From Planctomycetota bacterium (GTDB lineage: Bacteria; Planctomycetota; J058; JAJDCQ01), in assembly GCA_029260755.1 (NCBI GenBank), contig JAJDCQ010000136.1, positions 35,768 through 99,767 on the forward strand: 64,000 bases of DNA, given 5' to 3'. Position numbers and translations under genes: made by a program. The notes under the pieces were generated by a model that saw only the letters and a list, made by a program, of their open reading frames with translations, was not told the origin of the DNA and searched no databases. Position 1 is the first letter of the stretch. The number at the start of each line of letters is the position of its first letter. Of this stretch, positions 1 to 9,081 are shown piece by piece.

Positions 1-3000
1 CTCGACGGCGGCGCGCTCCGGGAGCCGCCGTCGTCGATGCGACGGCGCCCCGCGGCGATCGGACGGTTCGCCGTCCAGGCGGAGGTCGGACGCGGCGGCA
101 TGGGCGTCGTCTATCGCGGCTGGGACGAGGACCTCGCCCGGGCCGTCGCGATCAAGGTCGTCCTCGACACCAGCCTCGACGATGACACCGACCGAGCGCG
201 CTTCCTCCGGGAGGCGCGGGTCTGCGCCCGCCTCGCCCACCCTGGCATCGTCTCGGTCTACGAGGTCGGGGAGCACGAGGGGAGCCCGTATCTGGTCATG
301 GACTTCGTGACCGGCGAGAGCCTCGAGGACGCCCTCGCCCGCGGCCTCAAGCCGCGTCGGATCGCCGAGATCCTCCGCGACGTCGCGACCGCGCTCGACC
401 ACGCCCATCGCCACGGCGTCGTCCACCGCGATGTGAAGCCGCACAACATCCTGATCGACCTCCACGGCAAGGCGGTCCTGACCGACTTCGGCCTCGCCCA
501 CGACGCGCGCCAGAACGAGATCACCCGGACCGGCGACATCGTCGGCACGCCCGCCTACATGGCTCCCGAGCAGGCCGGCGGCTCGCGGGTGGAGGTCGGG
601 GCGGCGACCGACGTCTGGGCGCTCGGCGCCGTCCTCTACCGCGCGCTCACCGGCCGCCCGCCGTTCGAGGGCGAGAAGGCGATGGTCGTCCTCCACCAGA
701 TCATCACCTGTGAGCCCGACCCGCCCCGGCAGATCGACCCGACGGTGCACCCCGACCTCGAGACGATCGCGCTCAAGTGCCTCGAGAAGAACCCGGCCCG
801 GCGCTACCCGTCGGCGGCCGCCGTCGCGCGCGAGCTCGGCCGCATGCTCGCCGGTCGCCGGATCCACGCCCGCCCGCTCGGACCGGGCGGAAAGCTGCTG
901 CGCTGGGCCGGTCGCAATCAGCTCATCGCGGGCTTGTTCGCGGCGCTCGTCGTCGTCCTGATCGGGTCGACCGCGACCGTCGTGACCCTCCTCACGCGCC
1001 GCGACTCGGCGGTCGGACCGATCAATCCGCCGATCGCCGGGGCGAGCGGGTTGCGTTCTCCCCCGCCGGGCCTCGGCGCGACCAGCGGCCCGCGACCGAC
1101 CTCCGAGCCGTCCGAGGGCGAGATCGCCCCGACGGCGGAGGCTCGCGCCGCCGAGCTCGAGGCGCTCCTCGAGAGCGTCCGACGGGCCGAGCTCGCCCCC
1201 GGCGAGACGGCCTGGGTCCGGGGAATCGCGACGTTCGAGGCGGTCGGCGGCGAGGTCGCCGCGCGGGCGGCCGCCGACGCCCTCCACGCCGTCAGCCTGG
1301 AGCTCCACCGCGTGACGGTCGCCCTCCACGCGGACGCCGCCATCCCGACGCCGGACGAGGCGCGGATCGGGCTCGAGCCGATCGAGGGGCTCGAGGAGGC
1401 GTTCGCGGAGCTGCTCTCGCTCGGCCCCGACGAGCGCCCATCGACGGGCGCGGGCGGGAAGATCGCCGAGGCGGCCCGCCGCCTCGAAGCCCGCCGCGCC
1501 CTCACCCACGACCATCAGGTCAACACGCGTCCTCCGGGCGCTCCCGAGATCATCGCGCGGGCGCAGCTCGACCAGCTCGGACACGGCACCGGCGTGGGCG
1601 GCGACCGTCTCCGGCTCGCGCGCTTCTGCGCCGACGTGCTCGTCCGCCTCCACGCGGTGAAGCTCGGCGTCCCCGCCCTCGGCCGCCACGTCCGGGTCGA
1701 GGCGGACCCGCTCCGGGCGGCCGTCTCCGGCGTTGCCCTCGCCCGGCTCGGCGGCGTCGAGGCGAGGGCGTGGCTCGACGAGGCGAAGCGACACTTCCCG
1801 CTGGCAGGCCCGTTCTGGGAGGAGGTCCTCCGCAGCCGCGCCGGGGAGACCGATGTCGAGGGCGCGGACGTCGTCCGGCTCCAGCGTCAGGCCCGGATTC
1901 ACTTCGCCACCAACGACGTCGCGCGCGCCCTCGAGGACCTCGACCGGCTCATCGAGATCGGTCCCTCCGCCGACGACCTCCGTCTCCGCGGCTCGATCCA
2001 CATGATCCGCGAGGCCTGGGACGCCGCCCTCGCCGACCTCGATCGCTCGCTCGAGCTCGACCCCAGGAACGCCCGCACCCTCGTCTCGAGGAGCGGCGCT
2101 CATCTCCACGACGGCGACGCCGACGCGGCCCTGCGCGACGCGATCGGCGCGATCGAGCTCTCGCCGAGCTCCTCCGAGGCGCGGATCGCAAGAGCCCTCG
2201 CCTATCAGGCCAAGGGCAACCCGAAGCGCGCGATCGCGGACTTCACCCACGCGGCCCGCCTCGACCCTCGATCGAGCGAGGCCTGGAGCGGGCGAGCCCT
2301 CGCCAAGCGCGACGCGGGCGACCTCGAGGGCGCGCTCGAGGACTTCGCGAAGGCGCTCGAGATCGATCCCCGCGACTCGGTCGCCCTCGGCAACCGCGGG
2401 CTCATCAAGCTCGCCGCGGGCGACGGCGTGGGCGCGCTCGTCGACCTCCGGCGCGCCGTCGAGCTTCGCCCCCGCGACGTCCGCGCCCAGAACGCGCTCG
2501 GCCAGGCGCTCGTCGAGACGGGCGATCCCGCCGGCGCCGTCACCGTCTACGAGGAGGCCGTCGCCCTCGCCCCCCGCGACGCGATGTCGCGAAACGGGCT
2601 CGCCACCGCGCGCCTCGCCGCCGGCGACGCCGCGGGCGCCGCCGAGGACTTCGCCCGGGCGAGCGCCCTCGCGCCCCGGAACCCCATCGTCCTGAAGAAC
2701 CTCGCCGACGCCCTCCGCGAGGCCGGCGACCCCCGCCGCGCCATCGAGGCGCTCGACCGCGCCCTCGTCCTCGCGCCGCGCGACGCCGACATCTGGGTCA
2801 CGCGCGGCGGCGCCAAGCGGATCGCGGGTGACCCGCGCGGCGCGATCGCCGACTTCACCCGCGCCCTCGAGATCGACCCCGATCGCGCGCGGTCCTGGCT
2901 CGGCCTCGCCGTCGCCCGGCAGGACATCGGCGACCGCGCCGGGACGATCGATGCGCTCGAGCAGTTCCTCGCCCTCGCGCCGACGCACTCCTACGCGCCG

Positions 3001-3042
3001 GACGTCCGGGCGTGGCTCGCCAGGCTCCGCGGTTCGAAGTGA
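1..3042 (+). CDS. Membrane-anchored Ser/Thr protein kinase with C-terminal TPR array (5' end possibly outside window)
   Basis: Hanks-type Ser/Thr kinase that should phosphorylate proteins at the inner face of the membrane. Counting from the ATG at 37, I see the glycine loop GRGGMGVVY (19-27), the ATP lysine K40, HRDVKPHN with catalytic D132, DFG at 150 and APE in YMAPEQ. One hydrophobic segment follows at about 293-318, then a low-complexity linker, then from about residue 610 to the end a long array of TPR-like repeats rich in LDLDRALELDP-type motifs. The reading frame is open to base 1 with no stop, and the ATG at 37 has no well-placed ribosome binding site, so the true start may lie upstream of the window. 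The next kinase gene overlaps its stop. The kinase call is secure; the partners of the TPR domain are unknown. Confidence 0.93.
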   Translation, partial: LDGGALREPPSSMRRRPAAIGRFAVQAEVGRGGMGVVYRGWDEDLARAVAIKVVLDTSLDDDTDRARFLREARVCARLAHPGIVSVYEVGEHEGSPYLVMDFVTGESLEDALARGLKPRRIAEILRDVATALDHAHRHGVVHRDVKPHNILIDLHGKAVLTDFGLAHDARQNEITRTGDIVGTPAYMAPEQAGGSRVEVGAATDVWALGAVLYRALTGRPPFEGEKAMVVLHQIITCEPDPPRQIDPTVHPDLETIALKCLEKNPARRYPSAAAVARELGRMLAGRRIHARPLGPGGKLLRWAGRNQLIAGLFAALVVVLIGSTATVVTLLTRRDSAVGPINPPIAGASGLRSPPPGLGATSGPRPTSEPSEGEIAPTAEARAAELEALLESVRRAELAPGETAWVRGIATFEAVGGEVAARAAADALHAVSLELHRVTVALHADAAIPTPDEARIGLEPIEGLEEAFAELLSLGPDERPSTGAGGKIAEAARRLEARRALTHDHQVNTRPPGAPEIIARAQLDQLGHGTGVGGDRLRLARFCADVLVRLHAVKLGVPALGRHVRVEADPLRAAVSGVALARLGGVEARAWLDEAKRHFPLAGPFWEEVLRSRAGETDVEGADVVRLQRQARIHFATNDVARALEDLDRLIEIGPSADDLRLRGSIHMIREAWDAALADLDRSLELDPRNARTLVSRSGAHLHDGDADAALRDAIGAIELSPSSSEARIARALAYQAKGNPKRAIADFTHAARLDPRSSEAWSGRALAKRDAGDLEGALEDFAKALEIDPRDSVALGNRGLIKLAAGDGVGALVDLRRAVELRPRDVRAQNALGQALVETGDPAGAVTVYEEAVALAPRDAMSRNGLATARLAAGDAAGAAEDFARASALAPRNPIVLKNLADALREAGDPRRAIEALDRALVLAPRDADIWVTRGGAKRIAGDPRGAIADFTRALEIDPDRARSWLGLAVARQDIGDRAGTIDALEQFLALAPTHSYAPDVRAWLARLRGSK

Positions 3043-5390
3043 CCGCATCGGCCAACCGTCAGTTCGGCCGCTACCTCATCCGGGATCGGATCGGCCGCGG
3101 CGGCATGGGCGTCGTCTACCGCGCTTGGGATCCCGCAATGGGCCGGGAGATCGCCATCAAGGTGCTCCGCGCCCGGGCCGGGATCGGCCCCGAGGAGATC
3201 GAGCGGTTCCACCGCGAGGCGCGGGCGGCCGGCCGCGTCCGCCATCCCGGGATCATCGCGATCCACGATGTCGGTCATCACGACGAGGAGCCCTTCATCG
3301 TGATGGACCTCGTCGAGGGGGAGACGCTCAAGGAGCGGCTCGAGCGCGGCCTCGAACGCGACGAGGCGCTCGCGCTCGTGATCGCCCTCTCCGATGCGCT
3401 CGAGCACGCCCACCAGGCGGGCGTCACCCACCGCGACGTCAAGCCGGCGAACGTCCTCCTCGAGGGCGATCGACCCATCCTGACCGACTTCGGCCTCGCC
3501 GCCGACGCGGTCGACTCGGGTCAGCTCACGGCGACCGGGACCCTGATGGGCACGCCGCACTACATGCCGCCCGAGCAGGTCGAGGGGCGCAAGGGCGGCG
3601 TCGGCCCGCCCGCCGATGTCTACGCCCTCGCGGCGGTCCTCTACGAGGCCCTCTGCGGCCGGCGGCCGTTCGAGGCGGACGGAGTGGTCGGGGTCTACAA
3701 ACGGATCCTCACCGAGGACCCGCCGGCACCCCGCCAGTTCGCCCCCGACATCTCGCCGGCCCTCGAGTCGGTCATCCTCCGCGCGCTCTCGAAGGACCCC
3801 GACGCTCGCTACCCGACGGCCGGTCCCTTCGGCGCGGCCCTCCGGAAGCTCGCCGCGGACGTCGCGCCGGCCCTCGACCCGCCGCTGTCACGGAGCGAGA
3901 CGCCCAGGCGGCGGCTCGGCGCCGCGGCGCTCGCCGGAGTCCTCGTCGTCGGGGCCATCGCGGGCGTCCTCCTCGCGTCCGGCTCGGGCGACCCGCCTCC
4001 GCCTCCGACCGCCCGACTCATCGCGCCGACCGACGGCGCCGTCCTCCCCGATGCGATCGTCTCGATCCGGGGCGAGGCGGAGCGCGTCGAGGCGGTCTGG
4101 ATCGATGGCCGACTGCGCATCGCGGTCGACGCGGACGGCCGCTTCACCGACGAGCTCCGTCTCGGCGCCGGGACCCACGACCTCCGCCTCAGCGCCGCGA
4201 CCGACGGGCCGAGCCTCGCGACGGTCACCATCCACATCGACCCCGAGCCACCCCGGCTGCAGCTTCGCGCCCCGGCCGACGGGGACGTCCTCACCGGTCC
4301 GGTCACCGTCCGGGGCTCGGTCGCCGATCCGTGGCTCGAGGAGGTGCGCGTCGCGGGCGAGCCCGTCGCCGTCGGATCGGACGGATCGTTCTCGGTGACG
4401 ATCGACCCGGGGCGCCTCGCCGGCGCCGGCGAGGACGTATTGATCGAGGTCGTCGCGCTCGACCGCGCCGGCCACCGCGCGACCGAGTCGGTCACCCTGC
4501 GCCGCGAGGCCGCGGAGGCGCCGATCGATCGGGGCCAGCTCTGGTGGAGACCCACCCCGGAGCAGATCGCCTACGCCCGGCAGGCCGACCGACCGCTCGC
4601 CTGGACCGGACCGCTCGGCCAGCGCTTCGTCCTCGTTCCGCCGGGCACGTTCCAGATGGGCAGCCCGACCGGAGACCCCAAGCGAGAGCTCGACGAGCCC
4701 CTCCACGAGGTCACGATCACCCGCGGCTTCTACCTCGCCGCGACCGAGGTGACCAACGCGCGCTTCCGTCGCTTCCGACCCGGCCACCGCACCGTCCCGC
4801 CGCACTTCCCCGCCGGCTTCCGGACCGAGCTCGACGGCGACGATCAGCCGGCCGCCCGGGTCAGCTTCGATGCCGCCCGCGCGTTCTGCCGGTGGCTCGG
4901 CGGGCTCGCCGGAGACGAGACGCGCTTCCGCCTCCCGAGCGAGGCCGAGTTCGAGTACGCCAACCGCGCGGGCGAGGCCGCCCGCTTCTTCTGGGGCAGG
5001 CAGCATCGTCGCGGCGCCCAGCTCGCCAACCTCTACGACGAGCCGACCGCCGCGATGACCGGGCTCCCGTGGCCCGCGTTCCCCGGCGACGACGGGCACC
5101 GAGGCTCGTCGCCGGTCGGGAGCTTCGCGCCGAACGCTCTCGGCCTCCACGACACGACCGGCAACGCGTGGGAGTGGGTCGACGACGGCTACGCGCCCTA
5201 CCCCCCCGGGCCGGTCCGCGATCCGCGGGGCCCCGACCGCGCCCCGCGCACCGTGCGAGGCGGCTCGTGGATGACGCCGCCGTTCATGGCTCGCTCGGCG
5301 CGCCGATTCACGCCCGATCTGATCAAGCACGATCTGGCGAATCGGGTCGGCCTGCGGGTTGCGGCCGACCTCGACGCGGCGCCGCGCTGA
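3039..5390 (+). CDS. Ser/Thr protein kinase fused to Ig-like repeats and a formylglycine-generating-enzyme-type domain
   Basis: A 783-aa membrane kinase. The kinase domain (about 10-280) has GRGGMGVVY, AIKVL, HRDVKPAN with catalytic D133, TDFGLA and a variant APE motif (YMPPEQ). A transmembrane segment near 295-318 is followed by two Ig-like repeats, each starting with a P-(A/T)-D-G-x-V-L motif. From about 530 to 780 comes a sulfatase-modifying (FGE/SUMF1) fold: PPGTFQMGSP, TEVTNARF, RLPSEAEFEYANRAG, TGNAWEWVDD, VRGGSWM. In this kinase family such extracellular modules are usually taken to bind ligands rather than to act as enzymes. I chose the GTG at 3039, which forms a GTGA overlap with the preceding stop; an in-frame GTG at 3012 is the alternative. 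The overlap implies translational coupling with the first kinase. Catalytic activity of the FGE-like domain is not claimed. Confidence 0.92.
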   Translation: MTASANRQFGRYLIRDRIGRGGMGVVYRAWDPAMGREIAIKVLRARAGIGPEEIERFHREARAAGRVRHPGIIAIHDVGHHDEEPFIVMDLVEGETLKERLERGLERDEALALVIALSDALEHAHQAGVTHRDVKPANVLLEGDRPILTDFGLAADAVDSGQLTATGTLMGTPHYMPPEQVEGRKGGVGPPADVYALAAVLYEALCGRRPFEADGVVGVYKRILTEDPPAPRQFAPDISPALESVILRALSKDPDARYPTAGPFGAALRKLAADVAPALDPPLSRSETPRRRLGAAALAGVLVVGAIAGVLLASGSGDPPPPPTARLIAPTDGAVLPDAIVSIRGEAERVEAVWIDGRLRIAVDADGRFTDELRLGAGTHDLRLSAATDGPSLATVTIHIDPEPPRLQLRAPADGDVLTGPVTVRGSVADPWLEEVRVAGEPVAVGSDGSFSVTIDPGRLAGAGEDVLIEVVALDRAGHRATESVTLRREAAEAPIDRGQLWWRPTPEQIAYARQADRPLAWTGPLGQRFVLVPPGTFQMGSPTGDPKRELDEPLHEVTITRGFYLAATEVTNARFRRFRPGHRTVPPHFPAGFRTELDGDDQPAARVSFDAARAFCRWLGGLAGDETRFRLPSEAEFEYANRAGEAARFFWGRQHRRGAQLANLYDEPTAAMTGLPWPAFPGDDGHRGSSPVGSFAPNALGLHDTTGNAWEWVDDGYAPYPPGPVRDPRGPDRAPRTVRGGSWMTPPFMARSARRFTPDLIKHDLANRVGLRVAADLDAAPR

Positions 5391-5395
5391 AGGCG

Positions 5396-6778
5396 TCAGT
5401 CCCCCGCCGTCTCGGCGCCGAGCGCGCGGAGGGCCGCGCGGGCCTCGTCGACCGGACCGGATGGTCCGGTCGCCGCTTCGCGGAGGAACGGGATCACGCG
5501 ACGCTCCTCGGGGTCGAGCGTCGCGACGGCGATCGCCGCTTCCTGGCGCACGCCCGTCATGGGATCCTCCAGGGCGCGACGGAGCGCCCCGAGATGAGCG
5601 CGCGCCTCCTCGCCCCGTCGCCTCAGCCCGCGCGTCGCCTCGAAGCGGACGAGCTCGTCGTCGTCGTCGAGCACGGCGGCGAGCGCCCCGACGGCGTCCT
5701 CTCCACCGATCCGGCCGAGGGCGTTCGCGGCGTACCGTCGCAGCCCCGCCGGGACGCCCGACTCGAGATACCGAGCGATCCGGGGAACGGCGTCGCGCGC
5801 GGCGGCCCCGACCTTCGCGAGGGCGAGGATGGCCGTCTCGCGCACCATCGCGTCGTCGTCGAGGGCACCGACGATCGCCGCGACGCTCTTGGCGTCCGGG
5901 TTCGGGATCACGCCGAGGACGGCGACGGCGGCGTCGCGCGCCTTCGGCGACGGGTCGGTCTCCGCCTGCCGGGCCAGGACGGCGACGTGCTCCGGGCCGG
6001 CGCCCGAGAGATCGAGCTCGTAGAGGAGCCACGTCGCGAACGTGCGGTTCTCGGAAAGACGGGCCCTCGGGAGAAAGCCGATCACGGCCTCGAGCACGTC
6101 CATCTCGCGACCCACGCTGCGCCGCTCGATCCCGGACGCGCTCCCGCGGACCTGGCGGGGGTCGACCGTGTCCGGATCGTCGCTCGTCTCGAGGATGGGC
6201 CCGATCAGCGCGACCTGAAGCGCGGGCTCCGCGGAGAAGCACATGTAGAGAACGCGAGCGGCGATCCCGGAGACGCTCTCGTCGGTCGCGAGGGCGAAGA
6301 GCGCGTCATCGGCGAGCTCCCGCGACGGGCCCTCGATCACCCGGGAGAACGAGAGGAGGGAGGACCGGCCGAGCCCGCGGGCCTCGACCAGATACCGCCG
6401 CAGGCGGGACTCCGGGAGGACCTCGTGGGTACGGAGATCGTCGCCGACAAGGAAGTCGAGCGCCGCCTGCCGCCGCGCCGTCACGTCGGCGTCGGACGAG
6501 GCGTCGGGGTCGAAGACGATCGCCTCGATCGCCGCCCGGCCCGCCGGACCGACGGCGTCGAGCTCCACGAGAATGCCCGCCTGCTCCTCGTTCGAGGCCG
6601 ACGCAAACCGGCTGGTGTGCCAGGCCGCCCGGATGTCGTCCTGCAGGAACACTCCGGCGATGAGCCCGATCACGAGGAGGGCGAGGCCGACGCTCACCGT
6701 CACGCCGCCGACGAGGCGCCGGCGCGAACGGGCGGGCGCGTGATCCGGGGGGTGCTCTACCATCTCATCCATCACCAT
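5396..6778 (-). CDS. Membrane-anchored HEAT/PBS-lyase repeat protein
   Basis: A 460-aa protein with an N-terminal arginine-rich patch and one transmembrane helix (about 22-44), then a non-repetitive region, then from about residue 260 tandem alpha-helical repeats with typical HEAT/PBS-lyase spacing (for example DDAMVRETAILALAKVG and DDELVRFEATRGLRRRG). Such repeats usually act as protein-binding scaffolds. The start is the first of three in-frame ATGs at 6778, 6772 and 6763; none has a clear ribosome binding site, so the start is uncertain by a few codons. The gene converges on the kinase gene ending at 5390 and diverges from the PolX gene. No partner or pathway can be named. Similar repeats recur in three other proteins of this window. 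Confidence 0.82.
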   Translation of the reverse strand: MVMDEMVEHPPDHAPARSRRRLVGGVTVSVGLALLVIGLIAGVFLQDDIRAAWHTSRFASASNEEQAGILVELDAVGPAGRAAIEAIVFDPDASSDADVTARRQAALDFLVGDDLRTHEVLPESRLRRYLVEARGLGRSSLLSFSRVIEGPSRELADDALFALATDESVSGIAARVLYMCFSAEPALQVALIGPILETSDDPDTVDPRQVRGSASGIERRSVGREMDVLEAVIGFLPRARLSENRTFATWLLYELDLSGAGPEHVAVLARQAETDPSPKARDAAVAVLGVIPNPDAKSVAAIVGALDDDAMVRETAILALAKVGAAARDAVPRIARYLESGVPAGLRRYAANALGRIGGEDAVGALAAVLDDDDELVRFEATRGLRRRGEEARAHLGALRRALEDPMTGVRQEAAIAVATLDPEERRVIPFLREAATGPSGPVDEARAALRALGAETAGD

Positions 6779-6826
6779 AGCGCACGCAGGCGTCGCCGGC
6801 CGGGCGCCCGGAGCCGGACCCTCTGC

Positions 6827-6832
6827 TACGAT
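6827..6832 (+). promoter_or_regulatory. Predicted extended -10 element of the polX gene
   Basis: TGCTACGAT places a TG-N motif directly before a TACGAT hexamer that ends 12 nt before the ATG at 6845. No good -35 box is visible, which fits an extended -10 promoter. The leader would be only a few nucleotides long. Prediction from sequence alone. Confidence 0.4.
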
Positions 6833-6844
6833 GGCGCCGAGCCG

Positions 6845-8890
6845 ATGCTTCACCTGACCAACGCCGAGATCGCCGCGATCTTCTTCGAGATGGCCGATCT
6901 CCTCCACATCCAGGGGGGGAACCGCTACCGGATCCGGAGCTTCCGCCGGGCGGGCCGGATCCTCGAGAACCTGGTCGAGCCGGCCCACGTCATGATCCGG
7001 TTCAACAAGCTCTCGCGGGTGCCGAACATTGGCGAGGGCACCGTCTCCCGGGTGAAACAGATCCTCCGGAGCGGCACCTGCGACGACCACCGGATCCTCC
7101 GCTCGACCCTCCCCGCGGGCCTCCGCGACATGCTCGACGTCAAGGGCATCGGCGCGAAGACGGTACGCCTGATCTGGCAGCAGCTCCGGATCGGGTCGAT
7201 CGACGAGCTCGAGGCGGCCGCGCGATCGGGGGCGCTCACCAGGATCCCGCGCCTCGGCCTCGGCGCGAGCCAGAAGATCCTCCGCGGCATCGAGGCGTGG
7301 CGGAAGCGGATCGGCCGCGTCCCGTTCATCGACGCCCGCCGCCACGGGCTCGACGTCGTCGCCGCGATGCAGGAGTTGCCCGAGGTCCAGCGGATCGCGC
7401 TCGGCGGCAGCGTCCGCCGAGGACGGGCGACGATCGGCGACCTCGACGTCCTCGTCGCGGCCGACGAGCGCAAGCCGATCTCCGCGCGCTTCACGACCCT
7501 GCCGAACGTCGAGGAGGTGCTCGTCCACGGCGAGGGCCGGAGCAGCGTCCGGCTCGTCTCGGGGCAGCAGTGCGACCTGCGGACGATCCCGCCCGAGAAC
7601 TGGGGCGCCGGTCTCCACTACTTCACCGGCGCGCAGCTCCACAACATCGCGATCCGCGCTCGCGGGAACCGGTTCGAGCTGAAGATCAGCGAGAAGGGCG
7701 TCTTCCGCCGGGCCGACGAGGCCCGGATCATCCCGGGCATGACCGAGGAGGAGATCTTCGGGGCGGTCGGGCTGCCCTGGATCGCCCCGGAGCTGCGCGA
7801 GAACCTCGGCGAGCTCGAGGCGGCGGTGGAGGGGCGCCTCCCCCGACTGGTCAGCGAGGAGGACCTCCGGGGCGACCTCCACATGCACACCGTCGCCAGC
7901 GACGGCAAGGGCACCGTCGAGGAGATGGTCGTCGCCGCCCGCAAGCTCGGCCTCGAGTACATAGCGATCACCGACCACACCGAGTTCTGCACGGTCGCGA
8001 ACGGTCAGGACGCCGGCCGCCTCGCCGCGCAGGTGAAGCACATCCGCGAGGTCGCCGAGCGTCACGACGACATCCGCGTCCTCGCGGGCGCCGAGGTCGA
8101 CATCCTCCCCGACGGGTCGCTCGACCTCGACGAGGAGCTGCTCCTGACCCTCGACTGGGTCGTCGCGAGCGTCCACAGCCACTTCGACATGGACGCCGCC
8201 GCGATGACGGCGCGGATCGTCGCGGCGATGGAGACCGGCATCCCCGACGTGATCGGCCACCCGAGCAACCGCCGCCTCGGCCACCGTAACGCCAACGCCC
8301 TCGACCTCGAGCGCCTTCTGAAATCGGCCCGCAAGCTCGACGTCGCCCTCGAGGTGAACGGCAACCCCCACCGGATGGACCTGAAGGACATTCACTGCCG
8401 GGCGGCCCGCGAGGCCGGCGTGCCGCTCGTGATCAGCACCGACAGCCACGCCCCCGAGCACCTCGCCCGGCGCGAGTTCGGCCTCATCACCGCGCGGCGC
8501 GGATGGGTCGAGCCGGGCCACGTCCTGAACACGCGCCCGTGGGAGCACCTCGCCGAGCGTCGGCGCGACCGCATCCGCCGTCGGACGAACCGGGCGGTCG
8601 CGGTCGGCGGCCTGGCGCCTCCTCCCGAGATCGACAGCGGAGAGACCCGCGCGGCGATCGACGCGTCACGAGGAGGCGACGACGCCGCCCTCTCCCGCGC
8701 CCTCGCGACCCGGCCGCTCGACGAGTCGCTCCGCGATCGCGTCCAGCGCTGGCTCGCCGAGGGAGACGACCCCGCCGTCGAGGCGGCACTGCAGAGTCTG
8801 GGAACGAATCCGATGCAGGCGGCCTTCGAGCTGCTCGCGGACGCCGCGGCCGCCGAGCCGGACCCGGGCCCGGACGCAACGTCGCGCTGA
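6845..8890 (+). CDS. polX: Family X DNA polymerase with C-terminal PHP domain (PolX)
   Basis: Repair polymerase that fills short gaps; bacterial PolX proteins couple a Pol-beta-like core with a PHP 3'-5' exonuclease / AP-endonuclease domain. In this 681-aa product I see the N-terminal helical 8-kDa-like domain, two helix-hairpin-helix regions (SRVPNIGEGTVSRVKQ and LDVKGIGAKTVRLIW), the palm motif GGSVRRGRATIGDLDVLV with metal-binding D199 and D201, and a PHP domain starting near 343 (GDLHMHTVASDGKGT), with further metal ligands in ITDHTEF, AGAEVDI, ASVHSH, GHPSNR and STDSHA. The usual family length is about 570; here roughly 105 residues of charged, low-complexity sequence follow. The ATG at 6845 is chosen because the fold begins there and a -10-like element lies just upstream. 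The stop TGA lies inside a fragment of the downstream repeat. Confidence 0.93.
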   Translation: MLHLTNAEIAAIFFEMADLLHIQGGNRYRIRSFRRAGRILENLVEPAHVMIRFNKLSRVPNIGEGTVSRVKQILRSGTCDDHRILRSTLPAGLRDMLDVKGIGAKTVRLIWQQLRIGSIDELEAAARSGALTRIPRLGLGASQKILRGIEAWRKRIGRVPFIDARRHGLDVVAAMQELPEVQRIALGGSVRRGRATIGDLDVLVAADERKPISARFTTLPNVEEVLVHGEGRSSVRLVSGQQCDLRTIPPENWGAGLHYFTGAQLHNIAIRARGNRFELKISEKGVFRRADEARIIPGMTEEEIFGAVGLPWIAPELRENLGELEAAVEGRLPRLVSEEDLRGDLHMHTVASDGKGTVEEMVVAARKLGLEYIAITDHTEFCTVANGQDAGRLAAQVKHIREVAERHDDIRVLAGAEVDILPDGSLDLDEELLLTLDWVVASVHSHFDMDAAAMTARIVAAMETGIPDVIGHPSNRRLGHRNANALDLERLLKSARKLDVALEVNGNPHRMDLKDIHCRAAREAGVPLVISTDSHAPEHLARREFGLITARRGWVEPGHVLNTRPWEHLAERRRDRIRRRTNRAVAVGGLAPPPEIDSGETRAAIDASRGGDDAALSRALATRPLDESLRDRVQRWLAEGDDPAVEAALQSLGTNPMQAAFELLADAAAAEPDPGPDATSR

Positions 8891-9073
8891 CCCCTTCGAT
8901 TTGGCGCCTGCCGAACCTCGTGCGGGGTCGTTGCCGACGTGTACAAAGGTGTACAAAGGGGTCAGGTCTCGGATCTTCGCATTAGCCCCGTTAATGCGAA
9001 CATCCGAGACCTGACCCCTTCGATTCTTTAACCCCGTTAATGCGAACATCCGAGACCTGACCCCTTCGATTCT
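8887..9073. repeat. REP-like palindromic repeat cluster (REPIN-like)
   Basis: Non-coding 3'-3' gap. A long imperfect inverted repeat has its left arm at 8956-8984 and right arm at 8992-9020, 29 bp each with one mismatch around a 7-nt loop; the arm core is AGGTCTCGGAT. A 42-bp stretch covering the right arm (8986-9027) is repeated directly at 9032-9073. A short fragment of the same unit (CTGACCCCTTCGATT, 8887-8901) overlaps the polX stop codon, and a GTGTACAAAG pair lies at 8939-8959. The arrangement resembles REP/REPIN sequences mobilised by RAYT transposases; no transposase gene is in the window. Confidence 0.8.
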
Positions 9074-9081
9074 CGGGCTCC

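Noticed and set aside
2828..6844. Open frame joined upstream to polX that would give a 2020-residue protein
   Set aside because: The part before 6845 overlaps the kinase genes and the HEAT gene and is an Arg/Pro-rich shadow; the PolX fold begins at the ATG at 6845.
6779..8548. Upstream extension of the membrane HEAT gene across polX on the minus strand
   Set aside because: Overlaps a well-supported gene completely; the real protein begins at one of the ATGs near 6778, just before the transmembrane helix.
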